Source of the DNA: Flavobacterium gyeonganense
GTDB taxonomy: Bacteria > Bacteroidota > Bacteroidia > Flavobacteriales > Flavobacteriaceae
Assembly (NCBI RefSeq): GCF_029625295.1
Contig: NZ_CP121112.1
Location: 744,001 to 808,000, forward strand
DNA: 64,000 bases
Direction: 5' to 3'
Under the pieces are notes generated by a model, which was not told the origin of the DNA, did no database searches, and saw only the letters and a list, made by a program, of their open reading frames with translations. Each line of letters begins with the position of its first letter. The first letter of the stretch is position 1. Shown here piece after piece: positions 56,806 to 64,000 of the stretch. The position numbers and the translations under genes are program-made.

Positions 56806-57762
56806 TCACACTAAGATGTTTTCAATCGCATTCAATTCATCATGAGAAAATTCAGTGTTCTGCAGACAGTCAATATTATTACATAATTGTTTTACAGAAC
56901 TCGCCCCAATTAAAACAGACGTAATTCGTTTGTCTTTTTGCAGCCACGCCAGAGCCATTTGCGCTAAAGACTGGTTTCTGTTTTGAGCAATTTCATTCAA
57001 TTGAATTAATTTCTGAATTCTTTCTGGAGTAACTTCGTCTTCTTTTAAATGTCCGTTTGGATTATGAGCGCGGGAATTTTCAGGAATTCCGTTTAAATAT
57101 TTATCGGTTAAAAGCCCTTGTGCCAAAGGGGAAAAGGCAATGCACCCTACTCCTTTTTCTTCCAGAACATCTAATAAACCTTCTTCAACCCAGCGTACCA
57201 GCATGGAGTATTTAGCCTGATGGATCAAACATGGTGTTCCTAATTGTTTCAAAACATCAACAGCCACTCGGGTTTGTTCAGCTGAGTAATTACTGATTCC
57301 AACATATAATGCTTTTCCGCTTCGAACAGCGTAATCAAGCGCCATCATCGTTTCTTCAATTGGGGTTTCAGGATCCGGACGGTGTGAGTAAAAAATATCT
57401 ACATAATCAATCTTCATTCTTTTCAAACTCTGGTCTAAACTGGATAAAAGATATTTACGGGAACCCCAGTCCCCATAAGGCCCATCCCACATCGTGTAAC
57501 CTGCTTTTGTAGAAATAATGATTTCATCACGTAAATTTCCCTGAAAATTATGCCAAAGTATTTTACCAAAATTGGTTTCTGCCGAACCTGGAACCGGTCC
57601 GTAATTGTTTGCCAGATCAAAATGAGTTATTCCTTTATCAAAGGCTTCTACAGCTATACTTTCAGCATTTTCAAAATTATCTACCGATCCGAAATTATGC
57701 CATAATCCTAAAGAAATTTCAGGTAATAGCAACCCGCTTTTTCCACATCTGTTGTATTTCAT
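56806..57762 (-). CDS. aldo/keto reductase (YghZ-like)
   Basis: 318 residues, cytoplasmic NADPH-dependent reductase. The catalytic tetrad is visible: Asp in THFDLANNYGP, Tyr in NNYG, Lys in IIISTKAGY and His in VDIFYSHRPDPE. The YghZ/Kv-beta-like variant GPVPGSAE is present (compare GPPPGSAE in YghZ). Members reduce aldehydes such as glyceraldehyde-3-phosphate or methylglyoxal. Its place beside the mannan genes may mean reduction of sugar-derived aldehydes, but that is not shown. It is transcribed toward GH97 and probably separately. Confidence 0.9.
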   Translation of the reverse strand: MKYNRCGKSGLLLPEISLGLWHNFGSVDNFENAESIAVEAFDKGITHFDLANNYGPVPGSAETNFGKILWHNFQGNLRDEIIISTKAGYTMWDGPYGDWGSRKYLLSSLDQSLKRMKIDYVDIFYSHRPDPETPIEETMMALDYAVRSGKALYVGISNYSAEQTRVAVDVLKQLGTPCLIHQAKYSMLVRWVEEGLLDVLEEKGVGCIAFSPLAQGLLTDKYLNGIPENSRAHNPNGHLKEDEVTPERIQKLIQLNEIAQNRNQSLAQMALAWLQKDKRITSVLIGASSVKQLCNNIDCLQNTEFSHDELNAIENILV

Positions 57763-57814
57763 TAATTAAAAGTTTAATAGTTTAGTTTTTTTTAGGTTTT
57801 AAAGATAAAAAAAC

Positions 57815-57877
57815 TCTCACAGATTTTGCAGATTTAGGAGATAATAAATCTTCCTGATCTGCAAAATCTGCGAGAGA
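57815..57877. repeat. 20-bp inverted repeat with CAGATTTTGCAGAT core
   Basis: Arms CTCTCACAGATTTTGCAGAT and ATCTGCAAAATCTGCGAGAG are inverted with one mismatch and lie between the AKR and GH3 genes. Cores of the GCAGATT type recur at 63730-63808, suggesting a family of palindromic intergenic repeats. Confidence 0.65.
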
Positions 57878-57905
57878 AAATAGTCTTTTTTGGTTAATCT
57901 TAAAA

Positions 57906-60203
57906 CTATTCCTTTATCTCAAATCCACGCTCTAAACCTGAATCAGAACTTCCTCCAACTTTAAGTTTAAAAGTCCCAGGTTCAACCAAGTAATTTCCGT
58001 TATTATCAAAAAAACCAAGTTCTGCATCTGTCAAAGTAAAGTTTACTGTTTTAGTTTCTCCTTTCTTCAAACTTACCAATTCAAAACCTTTCAGTTCTTC
58101 AACCGGTCTGGCAATGCTGGCAAAATCATCGTGAATATATAACTGAACAACTTCCTTTCCATCATAATCACCTGAATTCGTAACTTCAACACTTACCTGA
58201 ACCGGCTCTCCTTTTGCAAAAGTTGTCTTATTTAATTTCAGCTTTTTATAATCGAAAGTTGTATAACTCAATCCGAAGCCAAAAGGAAACTGAGGCGTTT
58301 TTTCTACATCGGAAAAATGCGACCAGAACACATTTTTATCAACATTTACAGGTCTTCCTGTACTGTAATTGTTATAATAAATGGGAACCTGACCTACGTT
58401 TCTTGGGAAAGAAATTGGAAGTTTCCCGCTTGGGTTATAATCTCCGTATAAAACCTGGGCTACTGCATTACCTGTTTGAGTTCCTAAATGCCATGCTTCT
58501 ACAATTGCCGGAATATGTTCTGCTGCCCACGGAATAGTCAACGGACGCCCATTGTTTAAAACCAAAACGATATTTGGATTCACCTTATAAATATCTTCCA
58601 ATAATTCCTGCTGTAATCCCGGTAAATCAAGGTTTGTTCTGCTGCGCCCTTCACCACTCTGAAAACCATGTTCGCCTAAAACCATTACTACAACATCTGC
58701 GTTTTTAGCCGCTGTTTTCGCTGCTTCAAATCCGGTTTTATCGGTTGTGTTAAAAACGACCTCATCCAAAAAAGTCGCTTTCCCAACAATTAAATCAGCT
58801 CCTTTTTCAAAAATGAGTTGGTTGTCTTTGTATTGCTGCATCCCTTCTAAAACTGAAACCGCTGTATTATCTTCTGCAGCGATTCTCCAGCTTCCCAACG
58901 GGCTGTTTTTATCATTTGCCAAAGCGCCGATCAAAGCAATTTTTTGTCCGGACTTCTTTAGCGGAAGCAAATTTTTATCGTTTTTCAACAATACAATTGA
59001 CTTTTTCGCCATATCCAAAACACCGTCGTTGTTGGTTTTATTTCTGATAGTTGCTTTTTCACGTTTTTCATCACAATATTTGTACGGATCATCAAATAAA
59101 CCCAGTTCAAATTTCACGCGCAAAATTCTTCTCACAGCATCATCAACTAAAGCTTCCTTAACTTTTCCTTCTTTCACTAACTTGGCTAATTCGGCAACAT
59201 ATAAATGCGACTCCATATCCATATCAGAGCCTGCAGTTACTGCTTTTAATGCAGCATCTTCACCATCTTTGGCATAACCATGCGGAATCATTTCACGAAC
59301 CGAAGCCCAGTCTGAAACCACGAAACCATCGAACTTCCATTTGCCTTTTAAAATGTCTCTTTGCAGAAAAACATTCCCGGTTGCCGGGATTCCGTTTACC
59401 AGATTAAACGAGTTCATAAAGGTTCTCACGCCTGCTTGTGTCGCCGCTTTAAAAGGAGGCAAAACAGTATTGAATAATTTCGAATTACTGATATCAACCA
59501 AATTATAATCACGACCGGATTCTACATATCCATACGCTGCAAAATGTTTCGCACAGGCTGCTATTGTGTTTACTTTTGCCAGATCAGCAGTTGTTTCTCC
59601 CTGAAATCCTTTTACTCTCGCAACAGCAATTTTGCTTCCCAGATACGGATCTTCTCCGGCGCCTTCCATCACACGTCCCCAGCGCGCATCGTTTGTAATA
59701 TCTACATTAGGACCAAAAGTCCAGTTAATTCCGGATGCCGAAGCCTCATCTGCCGCAATCGCAGCTGACTTTTTAATTGCATCCAAATCCCAGCTCGCCG
59801 CTTCTGCTAACGGAATTGGACTTAACGTTTTGTAGCCATGAATGACGTCAAAACCAATAATCAGCGGAATCCCCAACCGGGTTTCTTCCACAGCAATTTT
59901 CTGCACCGCACGAACCTCCTTCACACCGCGAACTGTGAGCATACTACCTACCCATCCTTTTCTCAGATGTTCGTATTTTAACTCGGCATTTCCGCCTTTT
60001 GGAGCGGGTCCCGTCACATCCCAAAAACCATTATACTGATTCATTTGTCCTACTTTTTCTTCAAGGGTCATCAATGGCAAAAGCAAATCAATGCGTTGTT
60101 CAATCGTTTTATTTTTATCCAGATACGGTTTCTTCTGTGCATTCATATTTCCAGCAGTAAACAGGGCAAAAACCCCAATAATTAGTATTTTTTTATTTTT
60201 CAT
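57906..60203 (-). CDS. bglX: GH3 beta-glucosidase (BglX type)
   Basis: 765 residues from the ATG at 60203, which begins a signal peptide (MKNKKILIIGVFALFTAG). A longer in-frame start at 60251 would extend into a repeat element and is rejected. The nucleophile Asp is in GFVVSDWASVREM (near 280). An (alpha/beta)6 domain (FQSGEGRSRTNLDLPG) carries the acid/base region, and a C-terminal fibronectin-III domain follows. It releases terminal beta-glucose (or mannose) from glucomannan oligosaccharides in the periplasm. Co-location with the mannan locus supports that use. Confidence 0.93.
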   Translation of the reverse strand: MKNKKILIIGVFALFTAGNMNAQKKPYLDKNKTIEQRIDLLLPLMTLEEKVGQMNQYNGFWDVTGPAPKGGNAELKYEHLRKGWVGSMLTVRGVKEVRAVQKIAVEETRLGIPLIIGFDVIHGYKTLSPIPLAEAASWDLDAIKKSAAIAADEASASGINWTFGPNVDITNDARWGRVMEGAGEDPYLGSKIAVARVKGFQGETTADLAKVNTIAACAKHFAAYGYVESGRDYNLVDISNSKLFNTVLPPFKAATQAGVRTFMNSFNLVNGIPATGNVFLQRDILKGKWKFDGFVVSDWASVREMIPHGYAKDGEDAALKAVTAGSDMDMESHLYVAELAKLVKEGKVKEALVDDAVRRILRVKFELGLFDDPYKYCDEKREKATIRNKTNNDGVLDMAKKSIVLLKNDKNLLPLKKSGQKIALIGALANDKNSPLGSWRIAAEDNTAVSVLEGMQQYKDNQLIFEKGADLIVGKATFLDEVVFNTTDKTGFEAAKTAAKNADVVVMVLGEHGFQSGEGRSRTNLDLPGLQQELLEDIYKVNPNIVLVLNNGRPLTIPWAAEHIPAIVEAWHLGTQTGNAVAQVLYGDYNPSGKLPISFPRNVGQVPIYYNNYSTGRPVNVDKNVFWSHFSDVEKTPQFPFGFGLSYTTFDYKKLKLNKTTFAKGEPVQVSVEVTNSGDYDGKEVVQLYIHDDFASIARPVEELKGFELVSLKKGETKTVNFTLTDAELGFFDNNGNYLVEPGTFKLKVGGSSDSGLERGFEIKE

Positions 60204-60223
60204 GATAATTAGTTTCATATTTT

Positions 60224-60328
60224 GGGCGTGTCCCTTGCCAAAAAAAGGCAAGTGTCGGGCTTTCGGCTATATCTTTTGTTCCGTTTCTCTTCACAAAAGG
60301 ATACCGCCTCTATCCCTCACGCGACGGG
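60224..60328. repeat. intergenic repeat, family B (GGGCGTG...CACGC)
   Basis: The unit starts GGGCGTGTCCCTTGCC and ends CTATCCCTCACGC, with imperfectly self-complementary ends and an internal TTTTGTTCC/CACAAAAGGA stem. It resembles a repeat family I know from other flavobacterial intergenic regions. It lies between the GH3 and SASA genes. Confidence 0.6.
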
Positions 60329-60377
60329 TAACGAGAACTTTTTCGGTTGTTAAGGAATTACAATTATCCACAATCTT

Positions 60378-60502
60378 GTCATTCCGAGGAACGAGACCAA
60401 AGTGATAGCGAACAGACGAAGTAAATCACACTCGGAATTCCTCAATCAAAATCGCCAATCTTCGTCGAGCTTCTTGTGTGATTTCTCCTTCGTCAAAATG
60501 AC
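60378..60502. repeat. intergenic MITE-like repeat, family C (GTCATTCC...AATGAC)
   Basis: About 125 bp with inverted ends GTCATT/AATGAC and internal motifs GAGGAACGAG and CTCCTTCGTC. It resembles short non-coding mobile repeats seen elsewhere in Flavobacteriia. No coding frame. Confidence 0.6.
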
Positions 60503-60522
60503 ACAAAAAAGCGTGTAAACTT

Positions 60523-61899
60523 TTACTCCGAAATAAAACAGGAAGCCGGCAGATTCGCTTTATTAAACAAATCAGACTGAATTGTATTTCCCCACGCAAA
60601 TCTCACTTTTGCAGGATTCAGCACTTTTTTACTCGTTACAATGACCTGATTATTTTTTATCGAAGCTTCTGCAGGATAAAAAGTTCCATCAGCACCGGCA
60701 ATTTCAAACTGTTTCGTGATTTTATCTTTAAAATACAATCCGTCAGCATAATCAAAAGAGACAGTTACTTTGTTTTTATCAATTTTGATTTCTTTAAAAA
60801 GTGGTCCGTTTACCAGATTAGAATTGGTTTTATAAGTATTTGCCAATGCTAAATTTGCTAATCTAATTCCAACGGATTTTTTATCCTTAGGGTGAATATC
60901 AATCGTATCCGAAACATCACTGATAACGACCATTCCGGTATTATTGATTTCCTTTAAAAGTTTTCGCTGGGAGTTGCGAAGGGTAACATTTGAGAAGTTG
61001 TTACTGCCTGTTTTAAAAGGCGCAATTTGAACATAATAAAAAGGGAAATCATCCTGCCAGCCTTTTCGCCATGACGTAATCAAAGCCGATAATGTTTTAT
61101 TATAAACTTCTGAACCCACATTGGATTCGCCCTGATACCAAAGAGTTCCTGCAATTTTAAACCCGACAAATGGGTAAATCATCGCATTGTAGGCACGTCC
61201 TGGCTGTCTTGGTCCGTATTCCTGCTCGTTTAGTTTTTTGGCATTTTCTAATAAAACAGCATCGTTCTGAACGACTTCTTCGGGCATCCAGATTTCTGCA
61301 GGAGTTCCGCCCCAGTTGGAAGAAATTAATCCGATAGGGACATTTTTTAAATCTTCACGTAAACGTTTGGCAAAAAAGTAACCCACCGCACTAAAATATT
61401 TCATGGTTTCCGGAGTCGATTCGGTCCAGTTTCCCAGTAAGTTGTTTTGAGGTGTCATTGCGGTTAATTTTGGAACGGTAAAAAAACGAATGTTAGGATT
61501 TGTTGCATTTTTAGCCTCTTCCTCGCCATTATCGATTCCCCAGCTTACAGACATTTCCATATTCGACTGACCAGAACAAACCCAGACTTCGCCAATTAAA
61601 ATATTCTTTAGTACAACCTCATTATAACCTTTTATTGAAATCGTATAAGGTCCTCCGGCTTCAGGCGTTTTGATTTTGAGTTCCCATTGCGCCTGATTGT
61701 TTGTTGTAACTTTATATTCATGATTATTCCAGCTGGAAACCAATTTGATTTCCTCTTTTGGATTGCCCCAACCCCAAATTTTGACTTCGGAGTTGCGCTG
61801 CAATACCATATTATCGCCAAAAATATTAGGAAGGGAAACGTTTGCCATCATCGTACCTGAAATCAGAGAAAAAACAAACTTAAATATATTATTTTTCAT
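60523..61899 (-). CDS. SASA-family acetylesterase
   Basis: 458 residues: signal peptide, then an N-terminal sandwich and an SGNH domain split by an insertion. The nucleophile Ser is in VWVCSGQSNMEMSV (near 110). GLISSNWGGTPAE and TLWYQGESNVGSE carry the oxyanion residues. The Asp-x-x-His pair is probably DVSDTIDIHPKD (near 335). The family name comes from sialate O-acetylesterase, but many members deacetylate plant polysaccharides. Here O-acetyl groups of glucomannan are the likely target. Its start overlaps the CE2 gene by 11 bp, so the two are coupled. Confidence 0.88.
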   Translation of the reverse strand: MKNNIFKFVFSLISGTMMANVSLPNIFGDNMVLQRNSEVKIWGWGNPKEEIKLVSSWNNHEYKVTTNNQAQWELKIKTPEAGGPYTISIKGYNEVVLKNILIGEVWVCSGQSNMEMSVSWGIDNGEEEAKNATNPNIRFFTVPKLTAMTPQNNLLGNWTESTPETMKYFSAVGYFFAKRLREDLKNVPIGLISSNWGGTPAEIWMPEEVVQNDAVLLENAKKLNEQEYGPRQPGRAYNAMIYPFVGFKIAGTLWYQGESNVGSEVYNKTLSALITSWRKGWQDDFPFYYVQIAPFKTGSNNFSNVTLRNSQRKLLKEINNTGMVVISDVSDTIDIHPKDKKSVGIRLANLALANTYKTNSNLVNGPLFKEIKIDKNKVTVSFDYADGLYFKDKITKQFEIAGADGTFYPAEASIKNNQVIVTSKKVLNPAKVRFAWGNTIQSDLFNKANLPASCFISE

Positions 61900-62983
61900 T
61901 TAGCAGATTTTTTAAAAAAGGACCATATTCGGCAGCCATAATTTTGTGCTCTTCAATATTTGGATGTCCGGAACATCCGCTTGGTGTCATAGGCTTAAAT
62001 TTGAATATCAGAATTGGTTTGTGTGATTTATCAGTATCAAATTCGGCTTTTATTTTATTCAGGCAGTCTTCAAAAATTACGGCTTTTTCTCCGTTTACCA
62101 TTGGGCTGTTTGTTAAAACCAATTGTGCATTTGGATTATGCTGGTATAACATCTTTATAAAATTGACATAATTCGAAACATATTTTTCAGGACTAAAAGG
62201 CGAACGTTCTTTGATGCCGTCACCATTAGAAAAATCATTGGTTCCTAACGCAATGCTGATAATTTCAGGCTGAAAAGCAAAATCATATTTAGGTTTTGAA
62301 GAGTCTTTTGTCAAATACAAATTTTCATAAACAGCAGGCATAATTGGTGCATCAGAACCTTCTTCATTCCAGTTGCGATAAATTCCGATTCCGGAAACGG
62401 AACTCAATAAATAATCGGCATCAATATTTCTGGACAAGACGGGTCCGTAGGCATAAAATCCATTGTGATGGTCAAAATATTCGCCCTGATTACACGGAAT
62501 TGTGGATGGATCATTTGCTGCACCACTAGTTATGGAATCTCCAATAAATTCGATTTTTTTCTTTCTGACTGGAGTTATTGTCATTAATTTGGCTGTAGTT
62601 CCGGCAAATAAAACATTGCCCATTGTGGCTTCCGTTCCTTTATAGATAGTTAACGTATGTACTTTTTGACTGGAAGTAACTTTAATTTCAAAAGACTGAA
62701 CCGGTCCCTTTTCGACTCTTACTTTTCCCATATACTGCCCATCAAGTTCTAACACCACATAATTATGATGTTCCCACGAATCAATACTTTGGAGTAAAAC
62801 AGAACATTTTTCGCCTGAAAAATTAAACGATACCGAAGCTGCAGTCCCGATCAGAACAGCTTTATTATCCTGCAGTACATCTACTCTTCCGGCATATAAA
62901 AAGGTTTTTACTTTAGTTTGCGAAATCGACATTACGGAAATCAGCAAAAACAAAATTAAATAAGGTATTTTTTTGATAAACAT
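61889..62983 (-). CDS. CE2-type acetylesterase (SGNH/GDSL)
   Basis: 364 residues: signal peptide (LFLLISVMSIS), N-terminal jelly-roll of ~130 residues as in carbohydrate esterase family 2, and an SGNH domain. Nucleophile Ser is in IEFIGDSITSG (near 150), oxyanion Gly-Asn in LGTNDFSNGD (near 247) and catalytic His in GHPNIEEHKIMA (near 343). CE2 enzymes remove acetyl groups from xylan and glucomannan. It is the first gene of a pair with the overlapping SASA esterase. The pair suggests acetylated (soft-wood type) galactoglucomannan as natural substrate. Confidence 0.9.
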   Translation of the reverse strand: MFIKKIPYLILFLLISVMSISQTKVKTFLYAGRVDVLQDNKAVLIGTAASVSFNFSGEKCSVLLQSIDSWEHHNYVVLELDGQYMGKVRVEKGPVQSFEIKVTSSQKVHTLTIYKGTEATMGNVLFAGTTAKLMTITPVRKKKIEFIGDSITSGAANDPSTIPCNQGEYFDHHNGFYAYGPVLSRNIDADYLLSSVSGIGIYRNWNEEGSDAPIMPAVYENLYLTKDSSKPKYDFAFQPEIISIALGTNDFSNGDGIKERSPFSPEKYVSNYVNFIKMLYQHNPNAQLVLTNSPMVNGEKAVIFEDCLNKIKAEFDTDKSHKPILIFKFKPMTPSGCSGHPNIEEHKIMAAEYGPFLKNLLNEK

Positions 62984-63163
62984 AATTTATTCGTTAAAAT
63001 ATAAATACATTTCACAAATATATCCGAATTACATTTTACAGAAAGATACTAAAATATCAAAAAGCAATAAAAAAATACCAAAAACGTTTATTAAATCAGC
63101 CTCTTTTTGCTATTCTAAACAAACACTTTACCTTTATAAACTAATATTTATCTGCCCGCTCAC

Positions 63164-63675
63164 ATGAAAACTACTATTCCCACCCTGTTTCTTTTGCTTA
63201 CTATTTTATTTTCTTCTTTTACTTTAAAAAAAGACAACAAAACACAATCTGATTCGGTTAAAAAATCCAGACTGAAATTGAACGGGATTCTGTCATCTCG
63301 TATGCAAAAAAATATTTAGGAACACGATATTTGTATGCAAGCAGCAATCCAGACAAAGGATTTGACTGTTCGGGTTTTGTATCTTACGTTTTCAAAAATT
63401 TTGGTTTGACCTTACCCAGAAGTTCTGGTGGTTATAAAAATGTGGGCAAGACCTTAAAACCTGATGAATTTAAAGTTGGGGATGTATTAGTATTTTATGG
63501 TTACAAGGACAAAAGTGTAATAGGTCACGTTGGCATCATTTGCGAAGCCAACGGAATGCAATCGAAATTTATACACGCTTCATCCGGAAAAGCCCAAAAA
63601 GTGACTATCACAGCACTTGATGAAGAACATTACACCAAACGTTTTTATAAATGTGTTGATGTTTTGTCTGAATAA
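63164..63675 (+). pseudogene. NlpC/P60 cysteine peptidase, single frameshift
   Basis: The ATG at 63164 starts a signal peptide (LFLLLTILFSSFT). The frame breaks in the A6 run at 63260-63265. With one more A it reads DSVKKIQTEIERDSVISYAK, then YASSNPDKGFDCSGFVSYVF. The NlpC/P60 catalytic Cys is in FDCSGFVSYVF and the His in GHVGIIC, near the third residue in FIHASSGKA. The restored protein has 170 residues, a standard small endopeptidase that cuts peptidoglycan stems. As written translation stops after about 51 codons. An internal ATG at 63331 would lack the signal peptide. Confidence 0.85.
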
Positions 63676-63729
63676 TTTGTTACAACCCGAGGTGACTTTA
63701 GAAAATAAGCTAAGAATTAGCAAAATATT

Positions 63730-63808
63730 TTTTTCACGCAGATTTAAACAGATTTTTTATGGACATGCCAAAAAACTAATTAAATCTGCTGTAATCTGCG
63801 TGAAAAAT
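63730..63808. repeat. palindromic repeat with TTTCACGCAGATT/AATCTGCGTGAAA arms
   Basis: Inverted arms of about 15 bp at 63728-63742 and 63793-63807 lie just after the NlpC/P60 gene. The inner part also repeats CAGATTT and AAATCTG. It is related in core sequence to the palindrome at 57815-57877. The convergent position suggests it could act in transcription termination. Confidence 0.6.
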
Positions 63809-63825
63809 TAACGTAGCTGCCTTAT

Positions 63826-64000
63826 TTACTCTTCCGTCAATAACTTAATCAGGCTTTCGTCTTTTTGGTAAATATCCTTATAGAAATTCAGCTGACCTTC
63901 GCGATCTACCCAGGCGGTAAAATAACCAATATAAACCGGAACTTTTTTCTTCAGTGTATACCAGCTTTCTTTTCCGGCATGCATGGCTTTGTCTATTCTT
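63826..64000 (-). CDS. L,D-transpeptidase (YcbB-like), 3' end only
   Basis: The last ~58 residues of a reading frame that runs past the right edge. VPVYIGYFTAWVDREGQLNF followed by KDIYQKDESL is the conserved C-terminal segment after the catalytic YkuD domain in YcbB-type L,D-transpeptidases, which cross-link peptidoglycan. The YkuD Cys motif lies outside the window. Together with the NlpC/P60 gene it makes a small cell-wall cluster. Confidence 0.75.
   Translation of the reverse strand, partial: RIDKAMHAGKESWYTLKKKVPVYIGYFTAWVDREGQLNFYKDIYQKDESLIKLLTEE

Noticed and set aside
60204..60251. 16-codon extension of the GH3 gene
   Set aside because: It runs into a repeat element, and the ATG at 60203 starts a proper signal peptide.
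1..64000. CRISPR array, prophage, integrase or toxin-antitoxin pair
   Set aside because: No regularly spaced repeats, integrase, transposase, phage structural genes or toxin-antitoxin motifs were seen on either strand.

Overview
The window looks like a chromosomal segment of a Flavobacterium-like Bacteroidota. The DNA is AT-rich. Recognisable promoters carry the Bacteroidota -7 element TAnnTTTG and Shine-Dalgarno sites are weak. It has a SusC/SusD pair, a type IX secretion (T9SS) type B sorting domain, FadL-like and bbp2 porins, and many short intergenic palindromes. No phage, integrase, transposase or CRISPR array was seen.

Layout. (1) 1-10.3 kb: mixed core genes. These are a DinB-like 3' end, an acetyltransferase, a VOC protein, a CLC anion transporter, an HPP protein, a pRiA4b ORF-3-like protein, a four-helix-bundle (S23) gene between short inverted flanks, a nucleoid-associated protein with a frameshift, a hybrid-PAS histidine kinase with its single-domain response regulator, and typA. 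(2) 10.3-26.2 kb, envelope and signalling: a 1508-residue T9SS surface protein, an ABC-2 exporter, an unknown protein with kinase-like motifs, a lipoprotein, a metallophosphoesterase/beta-barrel fusion, an HD/PycTM fusion and a GAF protein. (3) 26.2-34.2 kb: rpsT, two identical tRNA-Glu genes, proS, a Gly/Tyr-rich lipoprotein, a FadL-family protein, rimO, a small periplasmic protein and an amidase. (4) 34.6-35.7 kb: a bbp2 porin, then about 570 bp without genes.

(5) 36.2-63.0 kb is a beta-mannan (galactoglucomannan) utilization locus. Leftward: susC, susD, a TIG-domain glycan-binding lipoprotein, GH27 alpha-galactosidase, GH5 endoglucanase/mannanase. A cupin-AraC regulator follows. Rightward: GH26, GPH symporter, GH130 phosphorylase, cellobiose/mannobiose 2-epimerase, a tandem-CBM protein, a GH26 lipoprotein, GH5_7, GH97. 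Leftward again: aldo/keto reductase, GH3, a SASA esterase and a CE2 esterase. Inferred scheme: surface GH26/GH5 enzymes cut the backbone and esterases remove acetyl groups. SusCD and the binding protein import oligosaccharides, GH27/GH97 remove alpha-galactose, GH3 trims beta-glucose, and disaccharides cross the inner membrane by the GPH carrier. The epimerase and GH130 then yield mannose-1-phosphate plus glucose.

(6) 63.0-64.0 kb: a frameshifted NlpC/P60 gene and the 3' end of an L,D-transpeptidase.

The most striking window-wide signal is that six otherwise ordinary genes are each broken by loss of one A in a sense-strand poly(A) run (seven events). Adding one A at each restores a full-length, family-consistent protein. 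Homopolymer miscalling is the simplest explanation, but poly(A) slippage or real decay should be excluded.
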